A stretch of DNA of 59,971 bases, taken from contig JANQKE010000223.1 of the NCBI GenBank assembly GCA_028281265.1, positions 1 through 59,971 of the forward strand. Direction: 5' to 3'. Source of the stretch: Alphaproteobacteria bacterium (lineage in GTDB: Bacteria; Pseudomonadota; Alphaproteobacteria; DSM-16000; Inquilinaceae). Shown here in pieces: positions 34,558-44,898 of the stretch. Both the position numbers and the translations under genes were made by a program. Numbering within the stretch: the stretch's first letter is position 1; every line of letters starts with the position of its first letter. The notes under the pieces are model-generated. The model did not search any database, was not told the DNA's origin, and was given only the letters and a program-made list of their open reading frames with translations.

Positions 34558-35370
34558 ATGGCCAAGACCGACGACGAGATCGACGACAAGGCGATGCCCC
34601 TGATGGAGCACCTCGTCGAGTTGCGCAATCGGCTGATGATCTCGGTGGGTGCGCTGCTGGTTGCGTTTCTTGCCTGCTACGTCTTCGCCACGGAGATCTA
34701 CGCCTTCCTGGTCGCGCCGCTGGCAGCGGTCCTGGAGGGTGAGAACCGGCAGATGATCTTCACCGGTTTGGCCGAGGCGTTCTTCACCGAACTCAAGGTG
34801 GCGTTCTTCGCCGGGGCCTTTGTGTCGTTCCCGGTGATGGCGAGCCAGCTCTACATGTTCGTCGCCCCCGGCCTGTATCGGAACGAGAAGAAGGCGTTCC
34901 TGCCGTTTCTGATCGCCACGCCCATCCTGTTCGTGTTGGGCGGGGCGATGGTCTACTACATCATCATGCCGTTGGCCTGGATGTTCTTCCTCGGGTTCGA
35001 GCGGCCGTCCGAAGAGGGCATGCTCGCCATCGTCGTGATGCCGCGCGTGGCCGAGTATCTCGATCTGGTGATGAAGCTGATCTTCGCCTTCGGTCTGGCG
35101 TTTCAGTTGCCGGTGCTCCTGACATTGCTTGCCAAGGCGGGGATCGTCAGTGCCTCCGGACTTCGCAAGCGCCGCAAATACGCGATCGTCGGCGTGTTCG
35201 CCGTCGCCGCGATCCTGACCCCGCCCGACATCATCAGCCAGATCGGCCTCGCCGTGCCGATCCTGCTGCTCTACGAGGTCTCCATCTTCCTTGCCGGCAT
35301 GATCGAGAAGAAGCGGGCGGAGCGCGAGGCGGAGGAGGATGAGGAAACCGAAGCGACCCCCGCCGAGTAG
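34558..35370 (+). CDS. tatC: Sec-independent translocase subunit TatC
   Basis: 270 aa with six transmembrane helices. MEHLVELRNRLM is the cytoplasmic N-terminal twin-arginine recognition motif; FTGLAEAFFTELKVAFFAGA holds the loop and helix 2 and LYRNEKKAFLPFLIATPILF leads into helix 3. The C-terminus is a highly charged Glu-rich tail. It recognises RR signal peptides. Last gene of tatABC. Confidence 0.96.
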   Translation: MAKTDDEIDDKAMPLMEHLVELRNRLMISVGALLVAFLACYVFATEIYAFLVAPLAAVLEGENRQMIFTGLAEAFFTELKVAFFAGAFVSFPVMASQLYMFVAPGLYRNEKKAFLPFLIATPILFVLGGAMVYYIIMPLAWMFFLGFERPSEEGMLAIVVMPRVAEYLDLVMKLIFAFGLAFQLPVLLTLLAKAGIVSASGLRKRRKYAIVGVFAVAAILTPPDIISQIGLAVPILLLYEVSIFLAGMIEKKRAEREAEEDEETEATPAE

Positions 35371-35483
35371 GTCGGGGGTTAACCGCCGGCGCCGGCCGTC
35401 GATCCTCCCCTTGACGTTCTCGCGGCCCGGTCGAGGGGAGGCCCGACCTGTCCCCGGGCCCGGGGGGTGTACGCTACCGGTCC

Positions 35484-35519
35484 TTTGACGGTTGTGTGCG
35501 GTTTGACGGTCCTGTGTGC
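35484..35519 (+). repeat. Short tandem repeat before serS
   Basis: TTTGACGGTTGTGTGC is followed after 2 bp by TTTGACGGTCCTGTGTGC. Each carries a TTGACG that looks like a -35 box. It lies in the 295-bp gap between tatC and serS, whose first part is GC-rich inverted-repeat sequence. It may contain the serS promoter. Confidence 0.4.
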
Positions 35520-35665
35520 AAGGATCGTTGTGTGTCGGACGGTGCCATTCGTGCTGTCCCGGTGGTGCCGCGACCGTGAAAGCCCTATAGCAGGCGCCCT
35601 GCGTGCCGGCGATTCCCGCTCGTGCCGGCGACGCACCAGGACGACCCGTACGATCGCCACTCGCC

Positions 35666-36949
<1,284 letters not shown>

Positions 36950-37015
36950 GGGTTCGGCTCGCGGCCCACGCTGCCCCCCGGCATCACTTTTGCATCCGTT
37001 CCAGGACACATCCCG

Positions 37016-37783
37016 ATGAACCTTGCCGATTCCCGCATCCTGCTCAGCAATGACGACGGTATCCAATCCACCGGCTTCGGCGTCCTGGAGCGGGTGGCGC
37101 GGTCCCTGAGCGACGATGTCTGGCTGTGCGCACCCGAGACCGAGCAGAGCGGGGCGAGCCATTCCCTGACCCTGCACCGTCCGTTGCGCCTGCGGGAACA
37201 GGGGCCCCGCCGCTACACCGTCGACGGGACGCCGACGGACTGCATATTGCTGGCCATCAACCGGCTGTTTCCCGACAGAAAGCCCGATCTGGTGCTGTCG
37301 GGTGTCAATCACGGCCAGAACATCGCCGAGGACGTCACCTATTCCGGTACGATCGCAGCGGCGATGGAGGCCACCCTGCTCGGAGTCCGGGCGGTCGCCC
37401 TCAGCCAACGCTTCAGCCCGGATCGGGCTCCCGACTGGCGGACGGCGGAACGCTGGGCCCCGGAGGTGGTCCGCAAGGTGATCTCCGTCGAGTGGCCACC
37501 GAACGTGCTGATCAATGTGAACTTCCCGGCCTGTGGCCCCGAGGAGATCGACGGGATGACGGTCGTCCCGCATGCCAACCGTAAGGTCGGTGATATCTCC
37601 GAGGAGCGGATCGATCCGCGCGGGCGAACCTATTACTGGATCGGAGGGGCCCTGTCGGGGGAGGAGGCGCCGGCCGGTACCGATGCCGCGGCGCTCGGTG
37701 AGAACCGCATCGCGATCACCCCGATCCATCTCGACCTGACCCATTATGCGACGATCGAACGGTTGCGGGCCGTCGTGGCCTGA
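37016..37783 (+). CDS. surE: 5'/3'-nucleotidase SurE
   Basis: 255 aa. RILLSNDDGIQSTGF carries the metal-binding DD pair at the N-terminus, APETEQSGASHSLTLHRPLR has the family loop, and the central LVLSGVNHGQNIAEDVTYSG block completes the active site with Asn. It dephosphorylates nucleoside monophosphates. The serS-surE-pcm order is conserved among Proteobacteria and suggests a role in protein and stress maintenance. Confidence 0.96.
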   Translation: MNLADSRILLSNDDGIQSTGFGVLERVARSLSDDVWLCAPETEQSGASHSLTLHRPLRLREQGPRRYTVDGTPTDCILLAINRLFPDRKPDLVLSGVNHGQNIAEDVTYSGTIAAAMEATLLGVRAVALSQRFSPDRAPDWRTAERWAPEVVRKVISVEWPPNVLINVNFPACGPEEIDGMTVVPHANRKVGDISEERIDPRGRTYYWIGGALSGEEAPAGTDAAALGENRIAITPIHLDLTHYATIERLRAVVA

Positions 37784-37822
37784 CCGGCGCGATCGCGCCC
37801 TCTACGCGCCGGCCCCACCGAT

Positions 37823-38515
37823 ATGGTCCCCTCTCCCCCGTCCGATCCGGCCCAGGCCGCCCGCCGTATCCGATTGCTGATGCTGCTCCGGCGGTCCGGG
37901 ATTACCGATCATCGCGTGCTCGCGGCGATCGAACGGATCCCGCGGGAAGCGTTCGTGCCGGCCGCCCTGCAGGACCAGGCCTACGAGGATACGGCCCTGC
38001 CGATCGGCCGCGGCCAGACCATCAGCCAGCCCTTCGTCGTCGCCCTGATGACCCAGGCACTCGCCGTGGGGGATCGGCACAAGGTGCTGGAGATCGGGAC
38101 CGGGTCAGGCTACCAGGCCGCGATCCTGACACGGCTGTGCCGCCGGCTCTATACGGTTGAACGCCACAAGCCCTTGCTCGATCATGCGCTGGCCCAGCTC
38201 CACGTGCTGGGCATCACCAACATCACCGGGATCGTCGGCGACGGCCTCAAGGGCTGGCCGAGCCAGGCGCCGTTCGACCGGATCATCGTCACCGCCGCCC
38301 ACCGGACCGACGTGCCGCCGGCCGCGCTGACCGAACAGCTCGGGCAGGGCGGGATCCTGGTGATCCCGCTGACCAAGCCGAATCGGGCACAATATCTATA
38401 CAGGATAATCAAGACCGCCGCTGGCCTGGAGAGCGAAGAGTTGTGTCCGGTCCGCTTCGTGCCGCTGCTGCCCAACATCGCGACCGGCGACGCTTCCTCC
38501 TCCGGCGAGGGGTAG
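37823..38515 (+). CDS. pcm: Protein-L-isoaspartate O-methyltransferase
   Basis: 230 aa. Canonical PCMT motifs: IPREAFVPAALQDQAYEDTA, then LPIGRGQTISQPFVVALMTQ with the catalytic TISQP loop, the SAM site VLEIGTGSGYQAAILT, and the C-terminal LTEQLGQGGILVIPL. It repairs isoaspartyl residues by methylation with S-adenosylmethionine. It lies 40 bp after surE; the frame of the M23 gene overlaps its 3' end by 73 bp if that gene uses its first possible start. Confidence 0.95.
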   Translation: MVPSPPSDPAQAARRIRLLMLLRRSGITDHRVLAAIERIPREAFVPAALQDQAYEDTALPIGRGQTISQPFVVALMTQALAVGDRHKVLEIGTGSGYQAAILTRLCRRLYTVERHKPLLDHALAQLHVLGITNITGIVGDGLKGWPSQAPFDRIIVTAAHRTDVPPAALTEQLGQGGILVIPLTKPNRAQYLYRIIKTAAGLESEELCPVRFVPLLPNIATGDASSSGEG

Positions 38516-39648
38516 GAACGGGCCTCGGCCGCGCCTTGAGCGCTGTCGTCGCAGGATGCCTGCTGCTCACCGCCTGCAACCGGCCGTCCTATGTCGACCT
38601 GTCGGAGCCCGCGCCCTTCCCGACGACGGTGCCGGTCGCGGAGCCTCTGACGCCGAACGCGTTGGCCGCCGCGTACGGGATCGCGACGGCCGATCTCTTG
38701 CGGCTCAATCCGGGCCTCGATCCGATGCTGCCCGCAACGCCCGGGACGATCCTCGACCTCCCCCGGCCGCGTGCCCATACGGTCGTGGACGGGGACACCA
38801 TCTGGCGGCTTGCCCGTTATTACGGCACGACGGCCGAGGTGCTGGCCGCGCTCAACAACCTCTATCCGCCCTACCGGATCGTCCCGGGGACCCGGGTGCA
38901 TCTGCCGTTGCGGGCCGGTGATCGACCGGTGCTCGCACAGGCACCGATCGATCCGCCACTGCCGCCCCGCATCGAAAGGCCCGACGGGTTCGGCCCGCCG
39001 CCGGGCCGGTCGGCGCCGGAACGCACCGGGGTGACCGTCGCCGCGGTGCCGGCACCGTCGCTTCCGCCCCGCGAGGCGGTGGTGGCCCCGCCGCCGCCGG
39101 CCTTCAGCGGGCTGCGTGCACCGCGCCGACCGACGACGGACCCGTCGCCCGTCGCCACGCCGCCGGCCGCCGCCGCTGGACCGCGCGTGCCGCCGCCGCG
39201 GATCCCGCCCCGTATGGCCGCGCCCATGGCCGGCGAGACGCCGGCACCGCCGCCCCGGCCACCGGTCGAAGGCCGCTTCATCCGGCCGGTCACGGGTCCG
39301 GTGGTGTCCGCTTTCGGGCCCAAGCCCGACGGGCTGCGCAACGACGGGGTCAACATCGCCGCACCGGAAGGCACGCCCATCACCGCCGCGGCGGCCGGGG
39401 AGGTGATCTATGCCGGCAACCAGTTGCGCGGCTTCGGCAATCTGGTCCTGATCCGACATGCCGGGGGCTGGGTGACCGCCTATGCCCATGCTGCGGAGCT
39501 GTGGGTCGAAACCGGTGCCCGCGTGGCCCAGGGGCAACGCATCGGCGCCGTCGGCCAGACCGGATCGGTCGATGCGCCGCAACTGCACTTCCAGATCCGC
39601 CAGGATGCGATCCCGGTCGACCCGCAGCGATACCTGCCGGCCGCTTGA
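38443..39648 (+). CDS. LysM/M23 peptidoglycan hydrolase-activator lipoprotein (NlpD-like)
   Basis: 401 aa from GTG 38443, the only in-frame start before the lipoprotein signal (ALSAVVAGCLLLTAC, lipobox LTAC at residue 45), apart from a weak TTG at 38536. Thus the start is uncertain; with GTG the n-region is unusually long and Arg-rich. After the lipid Cys come an irregular LysM region (LAAAYGIATADLLRLNPGLD), a full LysM (AHTVVDGDTIWRLARYYGTT), a Pro-rich linker (about 155-270) and a degenerate M23 domain. The M23 catalytic HxxxD and HxH are not intact (NDGVNIAAPEGT, QLHFQI keeps one His), as in activators EnvC and NlpD. It probably activates amidases at division. Confidence 0.85.
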   Translation: MSGPLRAAAAQHRDRRRFLLRRGVGTGLGRALSAVVAGCLLLTACNRPSYVDLSEPAPFPTTVPVAEPLTPNALAAAYGIATADLLRLNPGLDPMLPATPGTILDLPRPRAHTVVDGDTIWRLARYYGTTAEVLAALNNLYPPYRIVPGTRVHLPLRAGDRPVLAQAPIDPPLPPRIERPDGFGPPPGRSAPERTGVTVAAVPAPSLPPREAVVAPPPPAFSGLRAPRRPTTDPSPVATPPAAAAGPRVPPPRIPPRMAAPMAGETPAPPPRPPVEGRFIRPVTGPVVSAFGPKPDGLRNDGVNIAAPEGTPITAAAAGEVIYAGNQLRGFGNLVLIRHAGGWVTAYAHAAELWVETGARVAQGQRIGAVGQTGSVDAPQLHFQIRQDAIPVDPQRYLPAA

Positions 39649-39962
39649 CGCGGTCGCTGCGCGGGGGGCGCGGGATGTGGAGTCGCACCGGGTTGTCCCT
39701 GGATAGGGGCTGTTTCCGGGCGTTGAAGACGTCAGGGATGACCCTTGGTGCTGTGGCTTGGCGGCCCTTGACGTCTCCGACGCCTGGAGAAGACAGATCC
39801 CGCAAGAGCGTCAGGTAGACTGAGGAGAGCGTGGGGAGACCCAGCACGGCGCCCCTACCAGGCCGGGTTTCGCTACGCTCTCCCAAGCGTACCGGTCGAC
39901 GAACCATCGGACCGACGCGCCCGGACCGTCGTGTCGGGCGACACCGTGATGAAAGCCCGCAT
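39649..39962. other. 314-bp gap between the M23 and DUF815 genes, with one stem
   Basis: The two flanking genes converge. The only structure seen is AGACGTCA (39727-39734) pairing with TGACGTCT (39769-39776), extended by GGG/CCC with one bulge. That could be part of a bidirectional transcription end, though no T-tract follows. No coding potential is seen. Confidence 0.4.
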
Positions 39963-40850
39963 CTACCCCCGGTCGAGTCGGATTCCCGTCCGCCCGGCGA
40001 GATCCTGGATGAACTGCCAGGCCACCCGGCCGGATCGCGAGCCGCGGGTCACCTGCCATTCCCGGGCCTGGGCGCGCAGATCGTCGACCGGAATGTCGAG
40101 GCCGTAGGCGGCGGCATAGCCTTCGACCATCGAGAAATAGACGTCCTGGGTGCAGGCATGGAACCCGAGCCACAGCCCGAAGCGGTCGGACAGGGATACC
40201 TTTTCCTCGACCGCCTCACCGGCGATCAGGGCGGTCGAGCGTTCGTTCTCGATCATCTCCCTTGCCAGCAGGTGGCGCCGGTTGGAGGTGGCGTAGAACA
40301 GTACATTGGCCGGCCGGCCCTCGATCCCGCCTTCCAGGATCGCCTTGAGCGACTTGTAGGACGTGTCCGCCCCGTCGAACGATAGATCGTCGCAGAAGAC
40401 GATGCAGCGCCGGTCGGTGCCGCGGAGCAGGGCGAGCAGGGCGGGCAGGCTGTCGATATCCTCCCGGTGGATCTCGATCAGCACCAGCGATCCCGGCCGC
40501 TCGACGTTCAGGGAACCGTGCACGGCCTTGACCAGGGAGCTCTTGCCCATACCGCGAGCGCCCCACAGCAGGGCGTTGTTGGCGGGCAATCCGCGGACGA
40601 AGCGGCGGGTGTTCTCGACAAGCTGGTCCTGTTGCCGGTCGATGCCGCGCAGCAGATCCAACCGGACCCCGCTGACCGTCGCCACCGGTTCCAGCCGCGC
40701 CGAGTTCGCGTACCACACGAAGGCATCGGCGGCGGCAAGATCGGCCGGTGGACGAGCGGGCGGGGCCAGGCGGTCGAGCGCTTCGGCGATCCGGTCGAGC
40801 GCGGTGAGCAACGCGTCGGCCGGGGCAAGGGCTTGAGGATCGGTGGACAT
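39963..40850 (-). CDS. DUF815 AAA+ ATPase
   Basis: 295 aa from ATG 40850; nine open upstream codons are not conserved-looking. Walker A LLWGARGMGKSSLVKA and Walker B CIVFCDDLSFD with sensor 1 VLFYATSNRRHLL define the DUF815 family of AAA+ proteins, which usually run at 270-300 aa. The Arg-finger region is SLSDRFGLWLGFHACTQDVY. Members are conserved next to yajC-secDF in alphaproteobacteria. No activity is established. Confidence 0.9.
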   Translation of the reverse strand: MSTDPQALAPADALLTALDRIAEALDRLAPPARPPADLAAADAFVWYANSARLEPVATVSGVRLDLLRGIDRQQDQLVENTRRFVRGLPANNALLWGARGMGKSSLVKAVHGSLNVERPGSLVLIEIHREDIDSLPALLALLRGTDRRCIVFCDDLSFDGADTSYKSLKAILEGGIEGRPANVLFYATSNRRHLLAREMIENERSTALIAGEAVEEKVSLSDRFGLWLGFHACTQDVYFSMVEGYAAAYGLDIPVDDLRAQAREWQVTRGSRSGRVAWQFIQDLAGRTGIRLDRG

Positions 40851-40894
40851 GGGGAGGGTGTCCTGACGGCACGGCAACGGGTACGGGTACCGTA

Positions 40895-41000
40895 GAGCAT
40901 CTTATCTGCGTCCGAACGGACGCAGATAAGATGCTCTAGCTTTTTGAAGGAGATCAACTTACCTGCCTTCAGATAAGTCCATCCGAACGCAGGTTGATCT
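40895..41000 (+). repeat. Palindromic repeat R1, copy 3 (long form)
   Basis: Hairpin A (40895-40936) is perfect with 20-bp arms starting GAGCATCTTATCTGCGTCCG around AA; these are the long-form arms with four extra bases. The spacer is TAGCTTTTTGAAGG. Hairpin B (40951-41000) is imperfect. It lies between the divergent DUF815 and yajC genes, the only divergent placement of the family. The rest of this 366-bp gap (41001-41216) shows no gene. Confidence 0.88.
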
Positions 41001-41216
41001 AGACGCCTAACCGCCCGAGCCTCGGTCAGGCAAGCCGGGCCCGGCATAGCGCCGATGCGGCCGAACACCATCCGTTGCGCCGCGGCCCGGCGACGCTATA
41101 GTCCCGCGGCGCAGGCGTGCGGTCCTCGGCGGCCGGCACGTTCCGTTTGCGCCGACATGCCATGATCCCCATGTGTCGGTTCGTTTGTCGGTGTCTTTTC
41201 TTTCATGGAGCGCTTC

Positions 41217-41618
41217 ATGCTGATTTCCCCGGCCTATGCCCAGGCCGCCGCCGGTGGGGGTGGTGACATCTTCATCCAGTTGCTGCCGCTGATCCTCATT
41301 TTCGTGGTCTTCTACTTCCTGTTGATCCGGCCGCAGCAAAAGCGGATGAAGGAGCATCGCTCGATGCTCGAAGCGTTGCGCCGGGGGGACCGTATCGTCA
41401 CCGGCGGCGGCATTATCGGCACCATCACCAAGGCCGGCGACCAGGAACTCAAGGTCAAGATCGCCGACGGTGTCGAGGTGGAGGTGATGCGGGGGACGGT
41501 GACCAACGTCGTCTCCAAGACCGAACCGGCGGCCAACGACACGCAGAAGTCGAAATCCGACGCCCCGGCCGAAGGGGACAAGAAGGGCGGCTTCGGCGGT
41601 CTGTTCGGCAAGAAGTAG
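41217..41618 (+). CDS. yajC: Preprotein translocase auxiliary subunit YajC
   Basis: 133 aa from ATG 41217. The ATG at 41205 is also in frame, but GGAG at 41208-41211 gives 41217 a proper site, and MLISPAYAQ is the conserved alphaproteobacterial start. One transmembrane helix (LLPLILIFVVFYFLLI) then RPQQKRMKEHRSMLEALRRG and VVTGGGIIGTI-type sequence (DRIVTGGGIIGTITK). A Lys-rich tail follows. It associates with SecDF-SecYEG. Confidence 0.95.
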   Translation: MLISPAYAQAAAGGGGDIFIQLLPLILIFVVFYFLLIRPQQKRMKEHRSMLEALRRGDRIVTGGGIIGTITKAGDQELKVKIADGVEVEVMRGTVTNVVSKTEPAANDTQKSKSDAPAEGDKKGGFGGLFGKK

Positions 41619-41699
41619 GCGTGGTCGCGGGGGCCGCCGGTCGAACCCGGCGGCCCGTGCGGCCGGGATGATCGGCGTGTAGGGTAGGATCGAACCTCC

Positions 41700-43346
41700 A
41701 TGGTGCATTTCCCGAGATGGAAGATCGTGCTGATCGTGGCGGTCTGCCTGCTGGGGGTGGTTTACGCGGCGCCGAACCTGATCAACCGCGACACGGTCGC
41801 CCAATGGTCCGGCACCCTGCCGGCCTGGCTCCCCGTCAAGCAAGTCAATCTCGGGCTCGACCTCCAGGGCGGCTCTCACCTGCTGCTGCGGGTGGAGTAT
41901 GAGGCCGTCCAGCAGGAACGTCTGGAGGCTCTGGTCGACGGTCTGCGGGCCGAACTGCGGCGGGAACGCATCGGCTACACCGGGCTGGGCGTCGTCGACG
42001 GCGCAGCCCAGTTCGTCGTCCGCGACCCGGCGGATCTCGAGGCCGCTCGCGCCGCCGCGGCGACCGTGGCCGAAGGGGGACCGGCAAGCGCCCAGGGCGG
42101 GTTGTTCGGCGGTATCGGTCCGGCGGCCGACCCGATCGATGTCCTGGTCGGCGACGACGGTACGATCCGACTGGTCTACAGCGAGCAGGAGATCACCAAT
42201 CTCCGCGATACGGCGGTGGCCCAGTCGATCGAGATCGTCCGCCGCCGGATCGACGAACTCGGGACCAACGAGCCCAACATCCAGCGCCAAGGGGCGGACC
42301 GGATCGTGGTGCAGCTCCCCGGCATCGACGATCCCGAGCGGATCAAGAGCCTGTTGGGTCAGACGGCACGGCTGACCTTCCACCTGCTCGATACCGCCAC
42401 CCCGCTGAACGAGGCGTTGGCGGGCAGGGTTCCCCCCGGCAGCGAGGTGCTGCCGGGCAACGAAGTCGACGCCGATGGCGAGCCGGTGACCGAATATGTC
42501 GTGCGTCGGCGGGTGATGGTCAGCGGCGATGCCCTGACCAACGCCCAGCCGAGTTTCCAGGACGGCCGGCCGGTAGTCAGCTTCAGCTTCGACACCGCCG
42601 GGGCGCGGCGCTTCGGCGACGTCACGCGCGACAATGTCGGCAATGTGCTGGCGATCGTGCTGGATGGCCAGGTGGTCTCCGCCCCGGTGATCCGTTCCCC
42701 CATTCTGGGCGGGCAGGGGATCATCGAAGGCGGCTTCACGGTGGAGACGGCCAACGACCTGGCCTTGCTGCTCCGGGCGGGCGCGTTGCCGGCCCCGTTG
42801 ACGGTGCTGGAGGAACGGACCGTCGGTCCGGGCCTGGGTGCCGACAGCATCGCCGCGGGCGAGATCGCCGCCCTGGTCGGCTTCGTCCTGGTGGTGGTGT
42901 TCATGGCGCTCAGCTATGGCCGGTTCGGGCTGATGGCCGATGTGGCGTTGGTGGTGAACCTGATCCTGATCCTGGCGCTGTTGAGCCTGCTGCAAGCCAC
43001 GCTGACGCTGCCGGGGATCGCCGGCATCGTGCTGACGGTCGGCATGGCGGTGGACGCCAATGTGCTGATCTTCGAACGTATCCGGGAAGAGGTGCGCAAC
43101 GGCCGTTCGCCGATCTCGGCGATCGATGCCGGCTACGCCCGGGCGATGACGACGATCATCGATTCCAACCTCACGACCCTGATCGCGGCGATCCTGCTGT
43201 TCCTGTTCGGTTCGGGTCCGGTGCGGGGGTTCTCGGTGACGCTGGCGATCGGGATCGTGTGCTCGATGTTCACGGCCGTGATGGTCACGCGCATGCTCGT
43301 CGTGGTCTGGCTGCGCCGGACCCGGCCCAAGACGCTCGCGTTCTGA
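41700..43346 (+). CDS. secD: Protein translocase subunit SecD
   Basis: 548 aa. Six-helix RND fold with a large periplasmic P1 domain (residues about 45-360). Motifs: NLGLDLQGGSHLLLRVEYEA after helix 1, FTVETANDLALLLRAGALPA, GMAVDANVLIFERIREEVRN with the Asp of the proton path, and a C-terminal helix pair. It couples the proton gradient to late steps of protein export together with SecF. Confidence 0.97.
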   Translation: MVHFPRWKIVLIVAVCLLGVVYAAPNLINRDTVAQWSGTLPAWLPVKQVNLGLDLQGGSHLLLRVEYEAVQQERLEALVDGLRAELRRERIGYTGLGVVDGAAQFVVRDPADLEAARAAAATVAEGGPASAQGGLFGGIGPAADPIDVLVGDDGTIRLVYSEQEITNLRDTAVAQSIEIVRRRIDELGTNEPNIQRQGADRIVVQLPGIDDPERIKSLLGQTARLTFHLLDTATPLNEALAGRVPPGSEVLPGNEVDADGEPVTEYVVRRRVMVSGDALTNAQPSFQDGRPVVSFSFDTAGARRFGDVTRDNVGNVLAIVLDGQVVSAPVIRSPILGGQGIIEGGFTVETANDLALLLRAGALPAPLTVLEERTVGPGLGADSIAAGEIAALVGFVLVVVFMALSYGRFGLMADVALVVNLILILALLSLLQATLTLPGIAGIVLTVGMAVDANVLIFERIREEVRNGRSPISAIDAGYARAMTTIIDSNLTTLIAAILLFLFGSGPVRGFSVTLAIGIVCSMFTAVMVTRMLVVVWLRRTRPKTLAF

Positions 43347-43407
43347 TCACCTCCCGTCCCCGCACCGTCCGGGAAGCGGTTCCGGGACGCGCAAGGATCT
43401 CGATGTC

Positions 43408-44355
43408 ATGGCTCTTCTCCGTCTGTTGCCGAAGACACCGTCGATCGATTTCCTCCGCCTGCGCAAGCCGGCCTTCGGGCTGTCGGCGCTGCTGGTGGCC
43501 GGCTCGATCATCGTCACCGTGCTGCTGGGTCTGAATTTCGGTATCGACTTCCGGGGTGGGATCCTCATGGAAGTGCGCGCCACCGACGGCCCGGCCGAGA
43601 TCGCCGAGATGCGCGATACGCTCGAAGGGCTGGGCCTGGGCGAAGTGACCCTGCAGGAGTTCGGGGCGGAGACCGACGTCCTGATCCGCATTCAGCGGCA
43701 GCAGGGCGAAGAGGCCGAACAAATCGCCGCCATCCAGGCGGTCCAATCGGCCTTGGGGGAGGAGGCGTACGACTACCGCCGTACCGAGTTCGTCGGCCCC
43801 ACCGTCGGCCAGGAGCTGATCCAGGCCGGGATCATCGCCGTCAGCCTCGCGATGGCGGCGATCATGCTCTATATCTGGCTGCGCTTCGAATGGCAGTTCG
43901 GGCTGTGCGCGGTCGCGGCACTGTTGCACGACGTGATCTCGACGATCGGCCTGTTCGCGATCATTCAGCACGAGTTCAACCTGGCGACGGTCGCGGCTCT
44001 GCTGACGATCGCGGGCTACTCCATCAACGACACCGTCGTCGTCTTCGACCGGGTGCGGGAGAACCTGCGGCGCTACAAGCAGGCGACGGTGCTGGAGGTG
44101 CTCAACCGCTCCCTCAACGAGACGCTGGCCCGGACCTTGATGACCAGCATCACGACGTTGCTGGCGCTGGCCGCACTGTCCCTGTTCGGGGGGCCGATCG
44201 TGCGGGATTTCACCCTCGCGCTGATCTGGGGTGTGGTCATCGGCACCTATTCGAGCGTGTTCGTCGCGGTGCCGCTGCTGTTGTTCATGAAGCTGCGGCG
44301 CCGGGACGACAGGAAGCCGGCCGATGAGGAGCGGGTGGAGCAGCTTTCCGGCTAG
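43408..44355 (+). CDS. secF: Protein translocase subunit SecF
   Basis: 315 aa from ATG 43408 (AAGGA upstream). LNFGIDFRGGILMEVRATDG after helix 1, then five further helices with GYSINDTVVVFDRVRENLRR holding the proton-path Asp and NETLARTLMTSITTLLALAA. Sixty-one bp after secD. The stop TAG (44353-44355) is inside the CTAGATC edge of repeat R1 copy 4. Confidence 0.97.
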   Translation: MALLRLLPKTPSIDFLRLRKPAFGLSALLVAGSIIVTVLLGLNFGIDFRGGILMEVRATDGPAEIAEMRDTLEGLGLGEVTLQEFGAETDVLIRIQRQQGEEAEQIAAIQAVQSALGEEAYDYRRTEFVGPTVGQELIQAGIIAVSLAMAAIMLYIWLRFEWQFGLCAVAALLHDVISTIGLFAIIQHEFNLATVAALLTIAGYSINDTVVVFDRVRENLRRYKQATVLEVLNRSLNETLARTLMTSITTLLALAALSLFGGPIVRDFTLALIWGVVIGTYSSVFVAVPLLLFMKLRRRDDRKPADEERVEQLSG

Positions 44356-44455
44356 ATCATCCTGCGTTCGGATGGACTCATCTGAACGCAGATAAGATGA
44401 TCTAGTTTAAAGAGTTAGAGCATCTTATCTGCGTCCGTTCGGACCCAGGATGCTC
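44354..44455 (+). repeat. Palindromic repeat R1, copy 4
   Basis: Hairpin B (44354-44403) has a short-form left arm (AGATCATCCTGCGTTCGGAT) and a long-form right arm (ATCTGAACGCAGATAAGATG). Hairpin A (44418-44455) has the reverse: long left arm GAGCATCTTATCTGCGTCC and short right arm. It starts within the secF stop codon and is followed by the Mth938-like gene in the same direction. Confidence 0.85.
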
Positions 44456-44508
44456 TGGCCGGAAAGGGGCACCGGCAGCGTGCGAGGTTGGAGCGGTAGG
44501 AGCACCCC

Positions 44509-44883
44509 GTGGACATCAGCCCCATCGTCCGGGCCGACCGCCAGGTCATCGACAGCTATGCCGCCGGCGGCTTCCGCGTGGCGAGCCAGTGGCGCGACGG
44601 CGCGGTGATCGTCTTCCCCGACCGGACGGTGGCGTGGCCGGTGGCCGGTCCGGGCGATCTGACGCCGGAAAGCCTGGGCCCGGTGTTCGCCGAGCGGCCG
44701 CCGATCGAGGTGCTGCTGCTGGGCTGCGGGCCCAGGATGCTCCTGCTGCCGTCCGCATTCCGCAAGGCCGTCAGCGGCCGCGGCCCGTCGGTCGACATCA
44801 TGGCGACCGGGGCGGCTTGCCGGACCTATAACGTGCTGCTGTCCGAGGAACGGCGGGTGGCGGCGGCCTTGCTGCCGGTCTGA
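44509..44883 (+). CDS. Mth938-like domain protein (DUF498)
   Basis: 124 aa from GTG 44509 (TAGGAG upstream). Family pattern: IDSYAAGGFRVASQWRDGAV, VLLLGCGPRMLLLPSAFRKA and VDIMATGAACRTYNVLLSEE. Homologues follow secF in many alphaproteobacteria and are related to mitochondrial NDUFAF3, an assembly factor of complex I. The biochemical role is not known. Confidence 0.88.
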   Translation: MDISPIVRADRQVIDSYAAGGFRVASQWRDGAVIVFPDRTVAWPVAGPGDLTPESLGPVFAERPPIEVLLLGCGPRMLLLPSAFRKAVSGRGPSVDIMATGAACRTYNVLLSEERRVAAALLPV

Positions 44884-44898
44884 CGCCGGCCGGCCGGG

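Noticed and set aside
41007-42995. Open frame of 662 codons opposite secD
   Set aside because: It lies antisense to clear secD and yajC coding; its composition (His, Gln, Asp, Arg rich) is typical of GC-rich shadow frames.
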